Source of the DNA: Collinsella sp. AM17-1
Lineage (GTDB): Bacteria; Actinomycetota; Coriobacteriia; Coriobacteriales; Coriobacteriaceae
DNA length: 64,000 nt
NCBI RefSeq assembly: GCF_003470665.1
Contig: NZ_QRJZ01000001.1
Location: 75,401-139,400 of the forward strand
Reading direction: 5' to 3'
In this document: piece by piece, positions 33,189 to 42,958 of the stretch
Position numbering within the stretch: position 1 is the first letter of the stretch
How the letters are laid out: each line of letters starts with the position of its first letter
The notes under the pieces: generated by a model
Seen by the model: the letters and a program-made list of their open reading frames with translations, nothing else
Told to the model about the DNA's origin: nothing
Database searches by the model: none
Made by a program: the position numbers and the translations under genes

Positions 33189-33322
33189 GGAGCCCCGGGG
33201 AGGGCAAATATATAAGGTCGATCGCGAGTTCCGCACGAGCCGGAGAGCACTTAATGTGCTCTCCGTGCGAGTCAGGACTGTCCGAGCAGGCGACCTTATA
33301 TATTTGCCCTCCCCGGGGCTCC
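33189..33322 (-). repeat. Nested long hairpin, GGAGCCCCGG family (copy B)
   Basis: Perfect 32-bp arms (33189-33220 and 33291-33322) begin GGAGCCCCGGGGAGGGC. The inner stem is GGAGAGCAC-ttaat-GTGCTCTCC (about 33242-33264). Read in the direction of the upstream UPF0210 gene, the apex is CACATTAAGTG, the same as in copy A. Confidence 0.85.
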
Positions 33323-33339
33323 TCGCCAGTCCCCCTCAG

Positions 33340-34704
33340 CTAGTTCTTCAGCGAGTTCAACGGTGCCGGGAAGCGTCCACCACGGTGGGCAAGCACGGTG
33401 CCGGCGTTGGGGTTCACCGGCATGATGGGCGCACGGCCAAACAGACCGCCGTACTCAACGCAGTCGCCCACACCCTTGCCGATGGCGGGAATTACGCGGA
33501 CGGCTGTGGTCTTATTGTTGATGACGCCGATGGCCATCTCGTCGGCGATAATGCCGGCGATGGTCTCGACCGGGGTGTCGCCGGGGATGGCGATCATGTC
33601 CAGGCCAACGGAGCACACGCAGGTCATGGCCTCGAGCTTCTCGAGCGAAAGTGCGCCGGCCTCGACGGCAGCAATCATGCCGGCGTCCTCGGACACGGGA
33701 ATAAAGGCGCCCGAGAGACCGCCCACGCTGGAGCTGGCCATGACGCCGCCCTTCTTGACAGCATCGTTGAGCATGGCGAGCGCGCAGGTCGTGCCGGGGC
33801 CACCGCAGGTGCCCACGCCGATGATCTCGAGGATGCGTGCAACGGAGTCGCCGATGGCGGGCGTGGGAGCCAGCGACAGGTCGACAATGCCCTTTTCGAC
33901 ACCCAGGCGATGGGCAGCCTCGCGGCTCATGAGCTCGCCGGCACGGGTGATCTTAAAGGCGGTCTGCTTAATCTTCTCGGCGACTTCCATCATTGATGCG
34001 GAGTCGGGCAGCGTCTCCAGGGCTGCAGCCATAACGCCGGGGCCCGAGACGCCTACGTTGATGACGGCGTCGGCCTCGCCACCGCCGTGGACGGCGCCCG
34101 CCATAAACGGGGAGTCCTCGACCATGTTGGCAAAGCAGACAAACTTGGAGGCGCCAACGGAATCCTCGTCTGCCGTAAGCTTAGCGGCATCGATGATGGT
34201 CTGAGCCGCCATGAGCACGGCGTCCATGTTGATGCCGGCACGCAGACTGGCGACGTTGACGCTGGAGCAGACGCGGCTGGTGGTGGCGAGCGCCTGGGGG
34301 ATGGACTGGATGACGCGGCGGTCGGCGTCGCCGATGCCCTTCTGGACGAGTGCGGAGAAGCCGCCCAGGTAATCGATGCCGAGCGTCTCGGCCGCGCGGT
34401 CGAGGGCATGCGCGATGGGGGTGAGGTCCTCATCCTTGCAGCACGCGGCGATCTGCGCCACCGGGGTGACGGAAACGCGCTTGTTGACGATGGGGATACC
34501 GTACTCGCGCTCGAGGTTCTCGGCGGTCTCGACCAGGTGCTCAGCCGTGTGCGTCACGTGGTCGTAGATCTTCGTGCACATGCGGTCGAGGTTCTCGTCA
34601 CCGCAACCCATGAGCGAAACACCCATGGTGATGGTCCTGATGTCGAGGTTCTGCTCCTCAACCATGCCGCGGGTTTCCGCGATTTCTGCGGGCGTGATCG
34701 CCAT
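33340..34704 (-). CDS. PFL-like family protein (UPF0210/DUF711)
   Basis: A 454-aa cytoplasmic protein from ATG 34704 with AGGAGCGCAAGG upstream; an in-frame start further out at 34761 lacks a site. Motifs such as [41 protein letters not shown] and [23 protein letters not shown] are characteristic of the UPF0210 family, structurally related to pyruvate formate-lyase but without a known reaction. The family is usually paired with a small ACT-domain gene, which is absent here. Confidence 0.88.
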   Translation of the reverse strand: MAITPAEIAETRGMVEEQNLDIRTITMGVSLMGCGDENLDRMCTKIYDHVTHTAEHLVETAENLEREYGIPIVNKRVSVTPVAQIAACCKDEDLTPIAHALDRAAETLGIDYLGGFSALVQKGIGDADRRVIQSIPQALATTSRVCSSVNVASLRAGINMDAVLMAAQTIIDAAKLTADEDSVGASKFVCFANMVEDSPFMAGAVHGGGEADAVINVGVSGPGVMAAALETLPDSASMMEVAEKIKQTAFKITRAGELMSREAAHRLGVEKGIVDLSLAPTPAIGDSVARILEIIGVGTCGGPGTTCALAMLNDAVKKGGVMASSSVGGLSGAFIPVSEDAGMIAAVEAGALSLEKLEAMTCVCSVGLDMIAIPGDTPVETIAGIIADEMAIGVINNKTTAVRVIPAIGKGVGDCVEYGGLFGRAPIMPVNPNAGTVLAHRGGRFPAPLNSLKN

Positions 34705-34750
34705 CCTTGCGCTCCTATCTGCCAAAACGAGCATAGTCTTATCTATTCTA

Positions 34751-34787
34751 ACGTGCCACACGTGCCAAGTGGCGCGTGCGGCACGTT
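34751..34787. other. Hairpin between metH and the UPF0210 gene
   Basis: Arms AACGTGCC and GGCACGTT enclose a GC-rich loop. The T-run on the plus side is weak. It may reduce read-through. Confidence 0.4.
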
Positions 34788-34812
34788 TTGGTGCTCGGTT
34801 GTTTCCGTTGTG

Positions 34813-37371
34813 TTACTGCCCAAAGACCTCTTCGGCGATACGAGCGCTTTCGGCGGCGTCCTTGGCGTAGTAGTCCGCACCGATCTGCTTGGCGTATTCG
34901 GGGGTGAGCACGGCGCCGCCCACGATGATCTTGACGCCCGGCACCTCGGCATGAAGCAGCTTGATGGTCTCCTCCATAGCGACGACCGTGGTGGTCATAA
35001 GCGCCGAGAGACCGACGAGCTTGATGTCGCGCTCCCGTACGGTCTTGAGCACCTCTTGCGGGTCGACGTCGCGACCTAGGTCAAAGACGGTATAGCCGTA
35101 GTTATCGAGCAGCATCTTGACGATGTTCTTACCGATATCGTGGATATCGCCCTTGACGGTGGCCACGCAGATCTTGCCCTTATCGGCAATCTCGCCGGCG
35201 GGCATCAGCCGCTTGATGGTGTCGAAGCCCACGCGCGCGGCCTCGGCCGAGGCCATAAGCTGCGGCAAGAAGAACTTGCCCTGGTCAAAGAGGACTCCGA
35301 CCTCGTCGAGGGCGGGGATAAAGTGGTTGTTGATGAGGTCCATGGCGTCGTGATCTGCCAGCAGGCGCTCGGTCTCGGCCGCGATCTCGCCTTTGCGGCC
35401 CGAGACGACCATGCGACGAATCGGGTCGTCGTTGCCGTCGGTGCCGGCGGTGCCAGCGGCGGGCGCGGCGTCGGTCGATACCGCCTGGGCCGCCGCCGGG
35501 TTCGCGGCGATCTTGTACGGATCGGTCCAGCCGGCGTAGCGCTCGATGTATCCGGTCGAGCCCTCGTCCTCAACGCTCAAGACGCGATAGCTGTAGACGG
35601 TATCCATAAAGCGCTTAGAGCCCGGGTTCATGATGGGGGCGTCCAGGCCCGCGCCAAAAGCGGCAGCCAAAAAGACCGAGCCCAGCAGCGGGCGGGCAGG
35701 CAGGCCAAAGCTGATGTTCGATACGCCGAGCGCGCACTTGACGCCCAGACGCTCCTTGCACAGGGACATGGCGCGCAGGATCTGCTCGGCCTGGCGCTGG
35801 TTGGTCGAGGCGGTCATGACCAGGCAGTCGATGAGGATGCGGTCCGGTCCGATGCCGTAACGGGCAGCCTCGGCCACGATACGCTCGGCGATGGCGAAGC
35901 GAGCCTCGGCGGTATCGGGGATGCCGCCTTCGTCGAGCGTAAGGCCGACGACGTTGGTGCCGTAGTGGGCGACTAGCGGGAAGATCTCATCCATGATTTG
36001 CCGTTTGCCATTGACCGAGTTGATGATGGGCTTGCCGGCGTAGCGGCGCACGGCTGCCTCGACGGCTGCGGGGTCGGTGGAGTCGATCTGCAGCGGCAGC
36101 AGCGTGGAGCCCTGGAGCTGCTCGGTCGCCTGCTGGATGATCTTGACCTCGTCGATCTCGGGTAGGCCTACGTTGACGTCCAGGATGTCGGCGCCCTGTT
36201 CCTGCTGGCTGATGCCCTGGCTCACGACGTAGTCTAGGTCGCCGTCGCGCAGGGCCTGTTGCAGGCGCTTTTTGCCGGTGGGATTGATGCGCTCGCCGAT
36301 GACGGCGATCTTGTGGCCGTCACAGGGAAGGTCCACGACCGTCTGGGCGCTCGTGACCGACATACTGGGCTTGCGGTGACGTGGGCTGGGCGTGTGGTTG
36401 TCGATGAGGGTGCGAAGTGCCGCCATGTGCGTGGGCGTGGTGCCACAGCAGCCACCCACGACGCTCACGCCGTCCTCAATCATGCCGGCGACGGCCTCGG
36501 CGTATTCGGGTGCCTGGATGTCAAAGACGGTATTGCCGTCATCGTCCACGCGGGGCAGTCCCGCATTGGCCTGCACCATAACGGGCTTGTCGGTAACGGT
36601 GAGCATGCGTGCGGCGAGCCCTCGGAGCTCGGCCGGTCCCTGGCTGCAGTTGATGCCTAAAACGTCGGCGCCGATGGCGTCGAGCGTGACGGCGGCCACC
36701 TCGGGACTCGTACCCAGGAACGTGCGACCGTCTTCCTCAAAGGTCATGGTGGCAAAGACGGGCAGGTCGGAGTTCTCGCGGCAGGCGAGGACGGCAGCCT
36801 TGATCTCGGCAAGGTCGGTCATGGTCTCGATAATAAAGAGGTCCACGCCCGCGTCGACGCCGGCGCGCACTTCCTCGGCAAAGAGGTCATAGGCCTCGTC
36901 GAAGCTCAGGGTGCCCAAGGGGCGAAGCAGTGCGCCGATGGGGCCGATATCGCCGGCGACATAGTGGGCGCCGGCCGCGCGGGCGCAGGCGACGGCGGCG
37001 GCAAAGACATCTGCCACGGTGGCGGCGCCGTCGAGCTTGTGGGCGTTGGCGCCAAAGGTGTTGGCGGTGATTACGTCGCAGCCAGCCTCGACGTACTGAC
37101 GCTGGATATCGGTGATGACCTGAGGCTCCTCAAAGTTGAGCAGCTCGGGCAGGGCGCCGGCCTTCATGCCGGCCGCCTGCAGCATGGTACCCATGCCGCC
37201 GTCGAACAGCAGATGCCCCGTGCCCTCGATGGCGGCGCGCAGGCGATCGTCCTTAATGCGAAGGTCGTCGATCGTGCGCATCTTGTACGTGGCGCCGTTA
37301 CAACGCGCAGTATTGACGGGCGCTGCCAGCGCGGTACCGTCGGAATCATGGGTGATAAGCGGAGTAAACAT
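34813..37371 (-). CDS. metH: Cobalamin-dependent methionine synthase, core without reactivation domain
   Basis: An 852-aa protein. Order: homocysteine methyltransferase barrel with zinc cysteines (INCSQGP and VGGCCGTTP; about 45-335), pterin-binding barrel (IGERINPTGKKRLQQAL; about 355-640), an Ala/Asp-rich linker, B12-binding cap, and Rossmann domain with DIHDIGKNIVKMLL, whose His is the lower cobalt ligand. It transfers methyl from methyl-tetrahydrofolate to homocysteine. E. coli MetH is ~1227 aa; the missing activation domain is supplied by the adjacent gene. ATG 37371 follows AGGAG. Confidence 0.94.
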   Translation of the reverse strand: MFTPLITHDSDGTALAAPVNTARCNGATYKMRTIDDLRIKDDRLRAAIEGTGHLLFDGGMGTMLQAAGMKAGALPELLNFEEPQVITDIQRQYVEAGCDVITANTFGANAHKLDGAATVADVFAAAVACARAAGAHYVAGDIGPIGALLRPLGTLSFDEAYDLFAEEVRAGVDAGVDLFIIETMTDLAEIKAAVLACRENSDLPVFATMTFEEDGRTFLGTSPEVAAVTLDAIGADVLGINCSQGPAELRGLAARMLTVTDKPVMVQANAGLPRVDDDGNTVFDIQAPEYAEAVAGMIEDGVSVVGGCCGTTPTHMAALRTLIDNHTPSPRHRKPSMSVTSAQTVVDLPCDGHKIAVIGERINPTGKKRLQQALRDGDLDYVVSQGISQQEQGADILDVNVGLPEIDEVKIIQQATEQLQGSTLLPLQIDSTDPAAVEAAVRRYAGKPIINSVNGKRQIMDEIFPLVAHYGTNVVGLTLDEGGIPDTAEARFAIAERIVAEAARYGIGPDRILIDCLVMTASTNQRQAEQILRAMSLCKERLGVKCALGVSNISFGLPARPLLGSVFLAAAFGAGLDAPIMNPGSKRFMDTVYSYRVLSVEDEGSTGYIERYAGWTDPYKIAANPAAAQAVSTDAAPAAGTAGTDGNDDPIRRMVVSGRKGEIAAETERLLADHDAMDLINNHFIPALDEVGVLFDQGKFFLPQLMASAEAARVGFDTIKRLMPAGEIADKGKICVATVKGDIHDIGKNIVKMLLDNYGYTVFDLGRDVDPQEVLKTVRERDIKLVGLSALMTTTVVAMEETIKLLHAEVPGVKIIVGGAVLTPEYAKQIGADYYAKDAAESARIAEEVFGQ

Positions 37372-37380
37372 CGAGGGCTC

Positions 37381-38169
37381 CTAATGGCTGGAATAGCAGG
37401 TGGTGTGGGCGGCGCGGAAGCGGCAGTGCTCGCGCATGCGGCAGATATTGCAGGTGGGGCGGCTCTGGGCGTCGCGGACCTTGCCATCAAACAGACCGAT
37501 CACCGCGGTCACGCTCTTGGTGGGCATGAGCAGGCTGGTCGGCGTGACGGTAAGCCCGATGAGCCGCGTGGCGTTGAGCGCAGCCACGATTGAGTGCTGG
37601 GCCGTAAGCGGGCAGTCGCCGTAGCCGGGGCTGAAGCGCCAGTTACCGGCGAGTCCGTGTACGGCGGCCGCAGCCTTGACCTGTTGGTCCATCTGCTCGA
37701 CGGCGGCTTCTACATAGGCAGAGCATGCGGCGTCGAGCACGGCTCCCTCTAGGGGCTGCTGGGCTCCCGTGGTTCGCAGGCGACGCTCGGCGTCCATGCC
37801 GAGGGTGCATGCCATGAGTGCGGCAAAGCGGGCATCTTTGAGATGTCGATAGATATCACGACCGCGCAGCTCAACGTTGGTGCCGACCAGACGGATGCAA
37901 GGCTCGCCCTGCTCGTCGACGCCCGTGGCATCGACGGCAAACACGCGTCGCACACCACGGGGCTCAATGTCCAGTTCCAAACGTTCAACGACAAGCTCAA
38001 TACGCTGCGACAGCTCGGGCTCAATCTGCTGGCCGCCGTAGCCCAGATACCGCAGCATCTCGGCACGGTCGACTCGGGGGCGATGGGCAGCATCGATACG
38101 GTAGAGCGCCGGCGACGCAAGGTCGGCCGGCACTTCACCAAAAGCTGTATCGATGTGCGGTTTTTCCAT
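37381..38169 (-). CDS. Separate methionine synthase activation-domain protein
   Basis: A 262-aa protein starting at ATG 38169, overlapping the metF stop by one base (TAATG). It contains FSPGYGDCPLTAQHSIVAALNA, resembling the AdoMet-binding reactivation domain of MetH, and ends with a Cys-rich tail (CNICRMREHCRF). It would bind SAM and reductively remethylate oxidised cobalamin on MetH. It lies 9 bp upstream of metH. The Cys cluster is additional to the domain in full-length MetH and may bind metal or an iron-sulfur cluster. Confidence 0.85.
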   Translation of the reverse strand: MEKPHIDTAFGEVPADLASPALYRIDAAHRPRVDRAEMLRYLGYGGQQIEPELSQRIELVVERLELDIEPRGVRRVFAVDATGVDEQGEPCIRLVGTNVELRGRDIYRHLKDARFAALMACTLGMDAERRLRTTGAQQPLEGAVLDAACSAYVEAAVEQMDQQVKAAAAVHGLAGNWRFSPGYGDCPLTAQHSIVAALNATRLIGLTVTPTSLLMPTKSVTAVIGLFDGKVRDAQSRPTCNICRMREHCRFRAAHTTCYSSH

Positions 38170-39041
38170 TACCCCAGGCGCTCCATAATGGTTGCGGCGA
38201 TCGCAGGACGATTCATAGTGTACAGGTGCAGACCGTCGGCACCGTGCTCCTTGAGGTCGCAAAGCTGACGGGCGGTATAATCTACACCGGCTGCCTGCAG
38301 GCTCTCGGGGTCGTTCTCGTACTTGGCGAGGATCTTGATGACGGGGGAGGGCAGCGACGCGCCGCACATAAAGACCATGCGGCTGATCTGCGACTTGCCT
38401 ATAAACGGCATGATGCCCGCGGTAATGGGCACGGTGATGCCGGCCTTGTCGGCAAGCTCACGAAAACGGTAGAAGCACTCGTTGTCAAAAAAGAGCTGCG
38501 TCACAAAGAAGCTCGCGCCGGCGTCCTGTTTTTGCTTGAGGTATTCGACCGAGAGGTTGAGATCCTCGCAGGCAATGTGACCCTCAGGGTAGGCTGCGGC
38601 GCCCACGCAAAAGCCGGCGTCGACGAGCTCGGGGATGAGGTCACGGGCGTAGGCGTAGTCCGAGGCGGGCTTGTCATCCTCAGTCGCGCCAGCGGGCAGG
38701 TCGCCGCGCAGGGCTAGCACGTTTTCCACACCGGCCGAGCGATACTCGTCAATCTTGGCGGCGATGCCGGCGTGGGTGCGGCCAACGCAGGTGAGGTGCG
38801 CTACCGAGGGCGTATCGAATTCGCTCGTAATCATATGCGCGATGGGGGCGGTGGTGGCACCGTTGCCCGAGCCGCCGGCCGAGCAGGTGACCGAGACAAA
38901 GCTCGGCGAAAGCTTGCACAGATTGCCTGCCACTTCGCGAGCCGTATCGAGGGTCAGCTCGCCCTTGGGCGGGAACATCTCAAACGAAACGGGCGCGGTG
39001 CCCTGGGATGCTGCCTGCTTAAAAACCTCGTCGACGCGCAT
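38169..39041 (-). CDS. metF: Methylenetetrahydrofolate reductase
   Basis: A 290-aa protein starting at ATG 39041 behind GAGGAG; the longer in-frame version is not supported. Motifs: VSFEMFPPKGE, FVSVTCSAGGSGN, LRGDLPAG, TQLFFDN. It reduces methylene-tetrahydrofolate to methyl-tetrahydrofolate, the methyl donor for the MetH encoded downstream. First gene of a metF-activator-metH operon. Confidence 0.95.
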   Translation of the reverse strand: MRVDEVFKQAASQGTAPVSFEMFPPKGELTLDTAREVAGNLCKLSPSFVSVTCSAGGSGNGATTAPIAHMITSEFDTPSVAHLTCVGRTHAGIAAKIDEYRSAGVENVLALRGDLPAGATEDDKPASDYAYARDLIPELVDAGFCVGAAAYPEGHIACEDLNLSVEYLKQKQDAGASFFVTQLFFDNECFYRFRELADKAGITVPITAGIMPFIGKSQISRMVFMCGASLPSPVIKILAKYENDPESLQAAGVDYTARQLCDLKEHGADGLHLYTMNRPAIAATIMERLG

Positions 39042-39467
39042 ATCGTGCTCCTCTAGATACGTAATAGTGTGATGTGTTGTAAGGATTCTACTGCACCACT
39101 GTGCCACGGTGGAGTTTCACTCGCTATTTGGGGATACCAATCAAAGATGCCTTGCTATCGGCATTTCCTATAACAGAGCGGTCAATGTAGGATGGGGCTA
39201 TATTGAATGGTATCTGATGCGAAATACCAGTTAATAAAGCCCCGTCCCAAATTGGCTACCCTTAAACCATGGGGAGAGGTCTGCAATTTATGCAGTTGAT
39301 TGGCTGTTGAGGGTGGCAACGCCGCCTCGATAGGGTAACCTCAATGATTGGTTTCGCGACGGCAACATAACGGTAATGTCGCGGAAACACGGCGAGTCTA
39401 AGCTATGACTCGTTCGTTAGTAATCAACACCGCTTCTCACGCGGTGCCGATACGAAGGGAGTTCCGT
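39042..39467. other. Divergent metF / glnA intergenic region with a nested hairpin
   Basis: Contains GGATGGGGCT (39190-39199) pairing with AGCCCCGTCC (39238-39247), enclosing GGTAT (39209-39213) with ATACC (39224-39228). A small stem CACCGC-ttctcac-GCGGTG lies at about 39429-39447 before glnA. No SAM or glutamine riboswitch consensus was recognised in either direction. Confidence 0.5.
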
Positions 39468-41555
39468 ATGGCCGAACTTACTGACCGCTTCGGGACCATG
39501 GTGTTCTCTGAGGAAGTCATGAAGGACTACCTCCCCAAGGACATTTGGAAGCGCCTTGCTGCAACCCTCGAGGGCGGTGAGCCGCTCGACCTGGATGTGG
39601 CCAACGCCGTTGCCCACGCCATGAAGGTCTGGGCCATCTCCAAGGGCGCGACGCACTACGCGCACTGGTTCCAGCCGCTTTCGGGTATTACTTCCGAGAA
39701 GCACGACAGCTTCCTGGAGCCCAACCACGACGGCACCGCCATTACCAAGTTTACGGGCAAGAACCTCATCCAGGGCGAGCCGGACGCCTCCAGCTTCCCC
39801 AACGGCGGCCTGCGCGCTACTTTCGAGGCCCGTGGCTACACCGCTTGGGATCCCACTAGCCCCGCCTTTATCAAGGACGATGTCCTGTGCATCCCCACGG
39901 CTTTCTGCTCCTACACGGGCGAGGCCCTGGACAAGAAGACCCCGCTGCTGCGTTCCATGACCGCGCTCTCGCGTGAGTCTAAGCGCGTTTTGGCGCTGTT
40001 TGGCAAGACCCCCAAGAAGGTCGTTCCTTCCGTGGGCGACGAGCAGGAGTACTTCCTGATCAAGAAGGACGCCTATCGCAAGCGCAAGGACCTGGTCATC
40101 ACCGGCCGCACCCTCTTTGGTGCTGCTCCCTGCAAGGGCCAGGAGCTCGAGGAGCACTACTTTGGCGCTATCCGCCCCACCGTTTCGGCCTATATGAAGG
40201 ATCTGGACGATGAACTGTGGGCGCTTGGCATTCCCGCCAAGACCAAGCACAACGAGGTTGCTCCCTGCCAGCATGAGCTCGCACCGGTCTATGGCGAAGT
40301 CAACGAGGCCATCGACCAGAATCTGGTCATGATGGAGAAGATGAAGCTCATCGCCTCCCGCCACGACTTGGTCTGCCTGCTGCACGAGAAGCCCTTCGAG
40401 GGCATTAACGGTTCGGGCAAGCACAACAACTGGTCGCTTGGCACCGAGTCCGAGAATCTGCTCGATCCGGGCGACACCCCGCTCGACAACCTGCAGTTCA
40501 TTGTCTTCCTCACCGCGGTGATCGAGGCCGTCGATAACTATCAGGAGCTCCTGCGTGCCTCCGTTGCCTCGGCCGGCAACGACCACCGTCTGGGCGCCAA
40601 CGAGGCTCCTCCGGCGATTATGTCCATCTTCCTGGGCGACCAGCTTACCGAGGTCGTCGAGAAGATCATCGATGGCAAGGCTTCCGTCCATGCCACGCGC
40701 GGCGTGCTCGACCTGGGCGCCGATACTCTGCCCAAGCTGATGCAGGACAATACCGACCGCAACCGCACCTCCCCGTTTGCCTTCACCGGCAACAAGTTCG
40801 AGTTCCGTGCCTGCGGCTCCGAACAGAACGTCTCCGACTCCAACTTGGTGCTCGATGCCGCCGTGGCCAAGTCGCTCAAGTCCTTCGCCGACGCGCTTGA
40901 GGGTACACCCGAGGATGAGTTCCAGGACGCTGCGCTTGAGTACTGCAAGAAGGTCCTGACCGACCACCAGCGCATCCTCTTTTCCGGCGATGGCTACTCC
41001 GACGAGTGGCCCGTTGAGGCCGAGAAGCGCGGCCTTGCCAACAACAAGACCACGGCCGACGCCCTGCCCGCCTTTGTTTCCGATAAGGCCATCGCGCTCT
41101 TTGAGGAGACGGGTGTCCTGACCAAGGCCGAGGCCCAGTGCCGCTACGATTGCAAGCTCGAGAAGTACAACAAGCTCATGAACATCGAGGCCACCACGAT
41201 GGTTCGCGAGGCGCGTCGCACCTATCGCCCGGTCATTACCGCCTATGCCACCAAGGTCGCTAAGGGCCTTGAGACTATTCGTGCCGCCGGTGCCGAGGCC
41301 GCCATGCAGTGCGAGCAGAACACGCTCAACAAGCTCTGCAACGGCATCACCACCATCAACGACTCCATCAAGGCACTCGACGCCGTGCATCAGAAAGCCG
41401 AGGCTCTCGATGGCCAGGAGCAGGCCAACGTGTATGCACATGAGGTCGTTCCCGCTATGGATACGCTGCGCGCCGCCGTGGATGCCATGGAGGAGATCGT
41501 GGCCGCCGACTACTGGCCGGTTCCGACCTACGACGACATTCTGTTCTATGTGTAA
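39468..41555 (+). CDS. glnA: Type III glutamine synthetase
   Basis: A 695-aa enzyme, much longer than type I (~450-470 aa). Start ATG 39468 follows GAAGGGAG; an upstream in-frame ATG (39405) is not supported. Type III motifs seen: [12 protein letters not shown] near the N terminus, [36 protein letters not shown] and [21 protein letters not shown]. It makes glutamine from glutamate and ammonia. It is monocistronic with a terminator at 41579. This form is common in Bacteroides and some anaerobic Gram-positives. Confidence 0.95.
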   Translation: MAELTDRFGTMVFSEEVMKDYLPKDIWKRLAATLEGGEPLDLDVANAVAHAMKVWAISKGATHYAHWFQPLSGITSEKHDSFLEPNHDGTAITKFTGKNLIQGEPDASSFPNGGLRATFEARGYTAWDPTSPAFIKDDVLCIPTAFCSYTGEALDKKTPLLRSMTALSRESKRVLALFGKTPKKVVPSVGDEQEYFLIKKDAYRKRKDLVITGRTLFGAAPCKGQELEEHYFGAIRPTVSAYMKDLDDELWALGIPAKTKHNEVAPCQHELAPVYGEVNEAIDQNLVMMEKMKLIASRHDLVCLLHEKPFEGINGSGKHNNWSLGTESENLLDPGDTPLDNLQFIVFLTAVIEAVDNYQELLRASVASAGNDHRLGANEAPPAIMSIFLGDQLTEVVEKIIDGKASVHATRGVLDLGADTLPKLMQDNTDRNRTSPFAFTGNKFEFRACGSEQNVSDSNLVLDAAVAKSLKSFADALEGTPEDEFQDAALEYCKKVLTDHQRILFSGDGYSDEWPVEAEKRGLANNKTTADALPAFVSDKAIALFEETGVLTKAEAQCRYDCKLEKYNKLMNIEATTMVREARRTYRPVITAYATKVAKGLETIRAAGAEAAMQCEQNTLNKLCNGITTINDSIKALDAVHQKAEALDGQEQANVYAHEVVPAMDTLRAAVDAMEEIVAADYWPVPTYDDILFYV

Positions 41556-41578
41556 CAGACACGTTTGATTTTGTGCGC

Positions 41579-41611
41579 GAAGGGGTCTCGCCTGTGCGAG
41601 GCCCCTTCTCT
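41579..41611 (+). terminator. Terminator of glnA
   Basis: GAAGGGGTCTCGC-ctgt-GCGAGGCCCCTTC followed by TCTTTATG. Confidence 0.85.
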
Positions 41612-41739
41612 TTATGTCGCTCGGACCTGCTCTGAACTTGCAGCCGAGCAGGTGTTTCGCGCGGGGCATCTTAAAAGTTGTAACCTGTTTTGGCATGCGG
41701 ACGTTTCGGGCGTTTGTTCGTAAAGGGGAGGATTATCCG

Positions 41740-42501
41740 ATGAAGGTATTCGATATCGTGTTTAGCCCGACCGGCGGAACGGAAAAGGCGTCTGGCTACA
41801 TTGCCAATGCGTTGGAAGGGGAAACCGTTGCTGTAGATCTGACCGATAGCGGGCTTGGTTTTCGCACAGTTGCGATGACAAAAGAGGATGTAGCCGTGGT
41901 CGCGGTGCCCTCGTATGGCGGGCGAGTCCCGGCTGTGGCCGCGGAGCGCTTGGGTATGATGCGGGGAAACGGTGCGCAGGCGGTTCTGGTTTGCGTTTAC
42001 GGAAATCGCGCGTATGAGGACACGCTGGTCGAGCTTGAGGATGCGGCGAAAGATGCGGGCTTTCGGGTGATCGCGGCGGTTTCTGCCATCGCCGAGCATT
42101 CTATTGTTCGCCAGTTTGCCGCCGGTCGGCCTGATGCACAGGACGCGGCGCAGCTCGCTGGGTTTGCGGATCAGATTCAGCAAAAGATGTCTGCAGGAGA
42201 TGCTTCTGAGCCGGCTATTCCGGGTAATCGTCCCTATAAGAAAGCCGGGGGTACCGGTATGGTGCCTATGGCCACAAAGGAGTGCACCGCCTGCGGGGCT
42301 TGCGTCGCAGTGTGTCCCGTTGGCGCTATCGACAAAGACGATCCCAAGTGGGTGGACAAAAAGGCCTGTATCTCTTGCATGCGCTGTGTCGCCGTATGTC
42401 CGCGGGGCGCTCGCGCGGTAAATCCCGTCATGCTCTCTGCGGCTACCAAGATGTTGAGCAAAGCCTGCTCTGAGCGAAAAGAATGCGAGCTGTTCATCTA
42501 G
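41740..42501 (+). CDS. Flavodoxin-like/4Fe-4S protein (EFR1-type ferredoxin)
   Basis: A 253-aa protein from ATG 41740 behind AAGGGGAGGA. The N-terminal half begins MKVFDIVFSPTGGTEKAS, a flavodoxin-type phosphate loop. The C-terminal half has two 4Fe-4S motifs, CTACGACVAVCP and CISCMRCVAVCP. This layout matches EFR1 proteins, which are thought to carry electrons in anaerobes. No redox enzyme is encoded next to it. Confidence 0.85.
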   Translation: MKVFDIVFSPTGGTEKASGYIANALEGETVAVDLTDSGLGFRTVAMTKEDVAVVAVPSYGGRVPAVAAERLGMMRGNGAQAVLVCVYGNRAYEDTLVELEDAAKDAGFRVIAAVSAIAEHSIVRQFAAGRPDAQDAAQLAGFADQIQQKMSAGDASEPAIPGNRPYKKAGGTGMVPMATKECTACGACVAVCPVGAIDKDDPKWVDKKACISCMRCVAVCPRGARAVNPVMLSAATKMLSKACSERKECELFI

Positions 42502-42545
42502 CGCAAGGGCGTTGAGTACTTTTCGTCTTATAACGGCAAAAAGAA

Positions 42546-42578
42546 CGAACCCGTCGGACCTTACATCCGGCGGGTTCG
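42546..42578 (+). terminator. Hairpin after the EFR1 gene
   Basis: CGAACCCGtCGG pairs with CCGgCGGGTTCG, followed by AACATTTT. A modest terminator. Confidence 0.55.
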
Positions 42579-42591
42579 AACATTTTAAAGT

Positions 42592-42730
42592 TGGTGCCCC
42601 CAGCGGGATGTCCGCGTGCGGCTTCCGCCGCTCGCTTCCGCTGCGTCGCTCCGCTCCTTGCGTGCTGCGCTGGAAAACGCTTGCGCGTTTCCTCAGCTCC
42701 GCACCCTGTCGGGTTCGAATCCCGGCGCAT
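42592..42730 (-). repeat. tRNA-Glu-end-bounded palindromic element
   Basis: On the minus strand it starts near TACCCATGCGCCGGGATTCG (a T-arm-like edge), contains GGAAACGCgcaaGCGTTTTCC, and ends ATCCCGCTGGGGGCACCA. That end is an exact copy of the tRNA-Glu 3' end, except that the T loop just before it is deleted. Layout and internal hairpin match the elements downstream of tmRNA. It is not a functional tRNA: no anticodon arm is present. Confidence 0.75.
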
Positions 42731-42734
42731 GGGT

Positions 42735-42771
42735 AGCAAAAAGCCCGCTACCGAATTGGTAACGGGCTTCT
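42735..42771 (-). terminator. Terminator of tRNA-Glu (minus strand)
   Basis: On the minus strand GAAGCCCGttACC pairs with GGTagCGGGCTT, followed by TTTGC. Confidence 0.75.
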
Positions 42772-42780
42772 CAGATTCTG

Positions 42781-42857
42781 TGGTGCCCCCAGCGGGATTC
42801 GAACCCGCGATATCCACCTTGAAAGGGTGGCGTCCTTGGCCGCTAGACGATGGGGAC
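42781..42857 (-). tRNA. tRNA-Glu (UUC)
   Basis: On the minus strand the acceptor GTCCCCA pairs with TGGGGGC, discriminator A and encoded CCA. The anticodon loop CTTTCAA gives anticodon TTC within the CCACC/GGTGG stem. The T arm is GCGGGTTCGAATCCCGC. In this organism tRNA-Glu also supplies Glu-tRNA(Gln) for GatCAB. Confidence 0.95.
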
Positions 42858-42958
42858 AGCGGGAAAGAGTATAGCAGACTTTTTTGCCGGCGCGTATATC
42901 GTTGGTAAACTGGAAAACCACCACACAGGAGCTGACTCTCTATCCCGATATTCAAACA

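Noticed and set aside
39042..39250. SAM riboswitch for the metF-metH operon
   Set aside because: None of the known SAM riboswitch core sequences is recognisable on the minus strand.
39417..41696. Long minus-strand ORF opposite glnA
   Set aside because: It is an antisense shadow of a strongly conserved enzyme in GC-rich DNA, with no family motif and no ribosome binding site.
42592..42730. A second tRNA gene next to tRNA-Glu
   Set aside because: Only T-arm and 3'-end-like pieces exist; there is no anticodon arm or complete cloverleaf.
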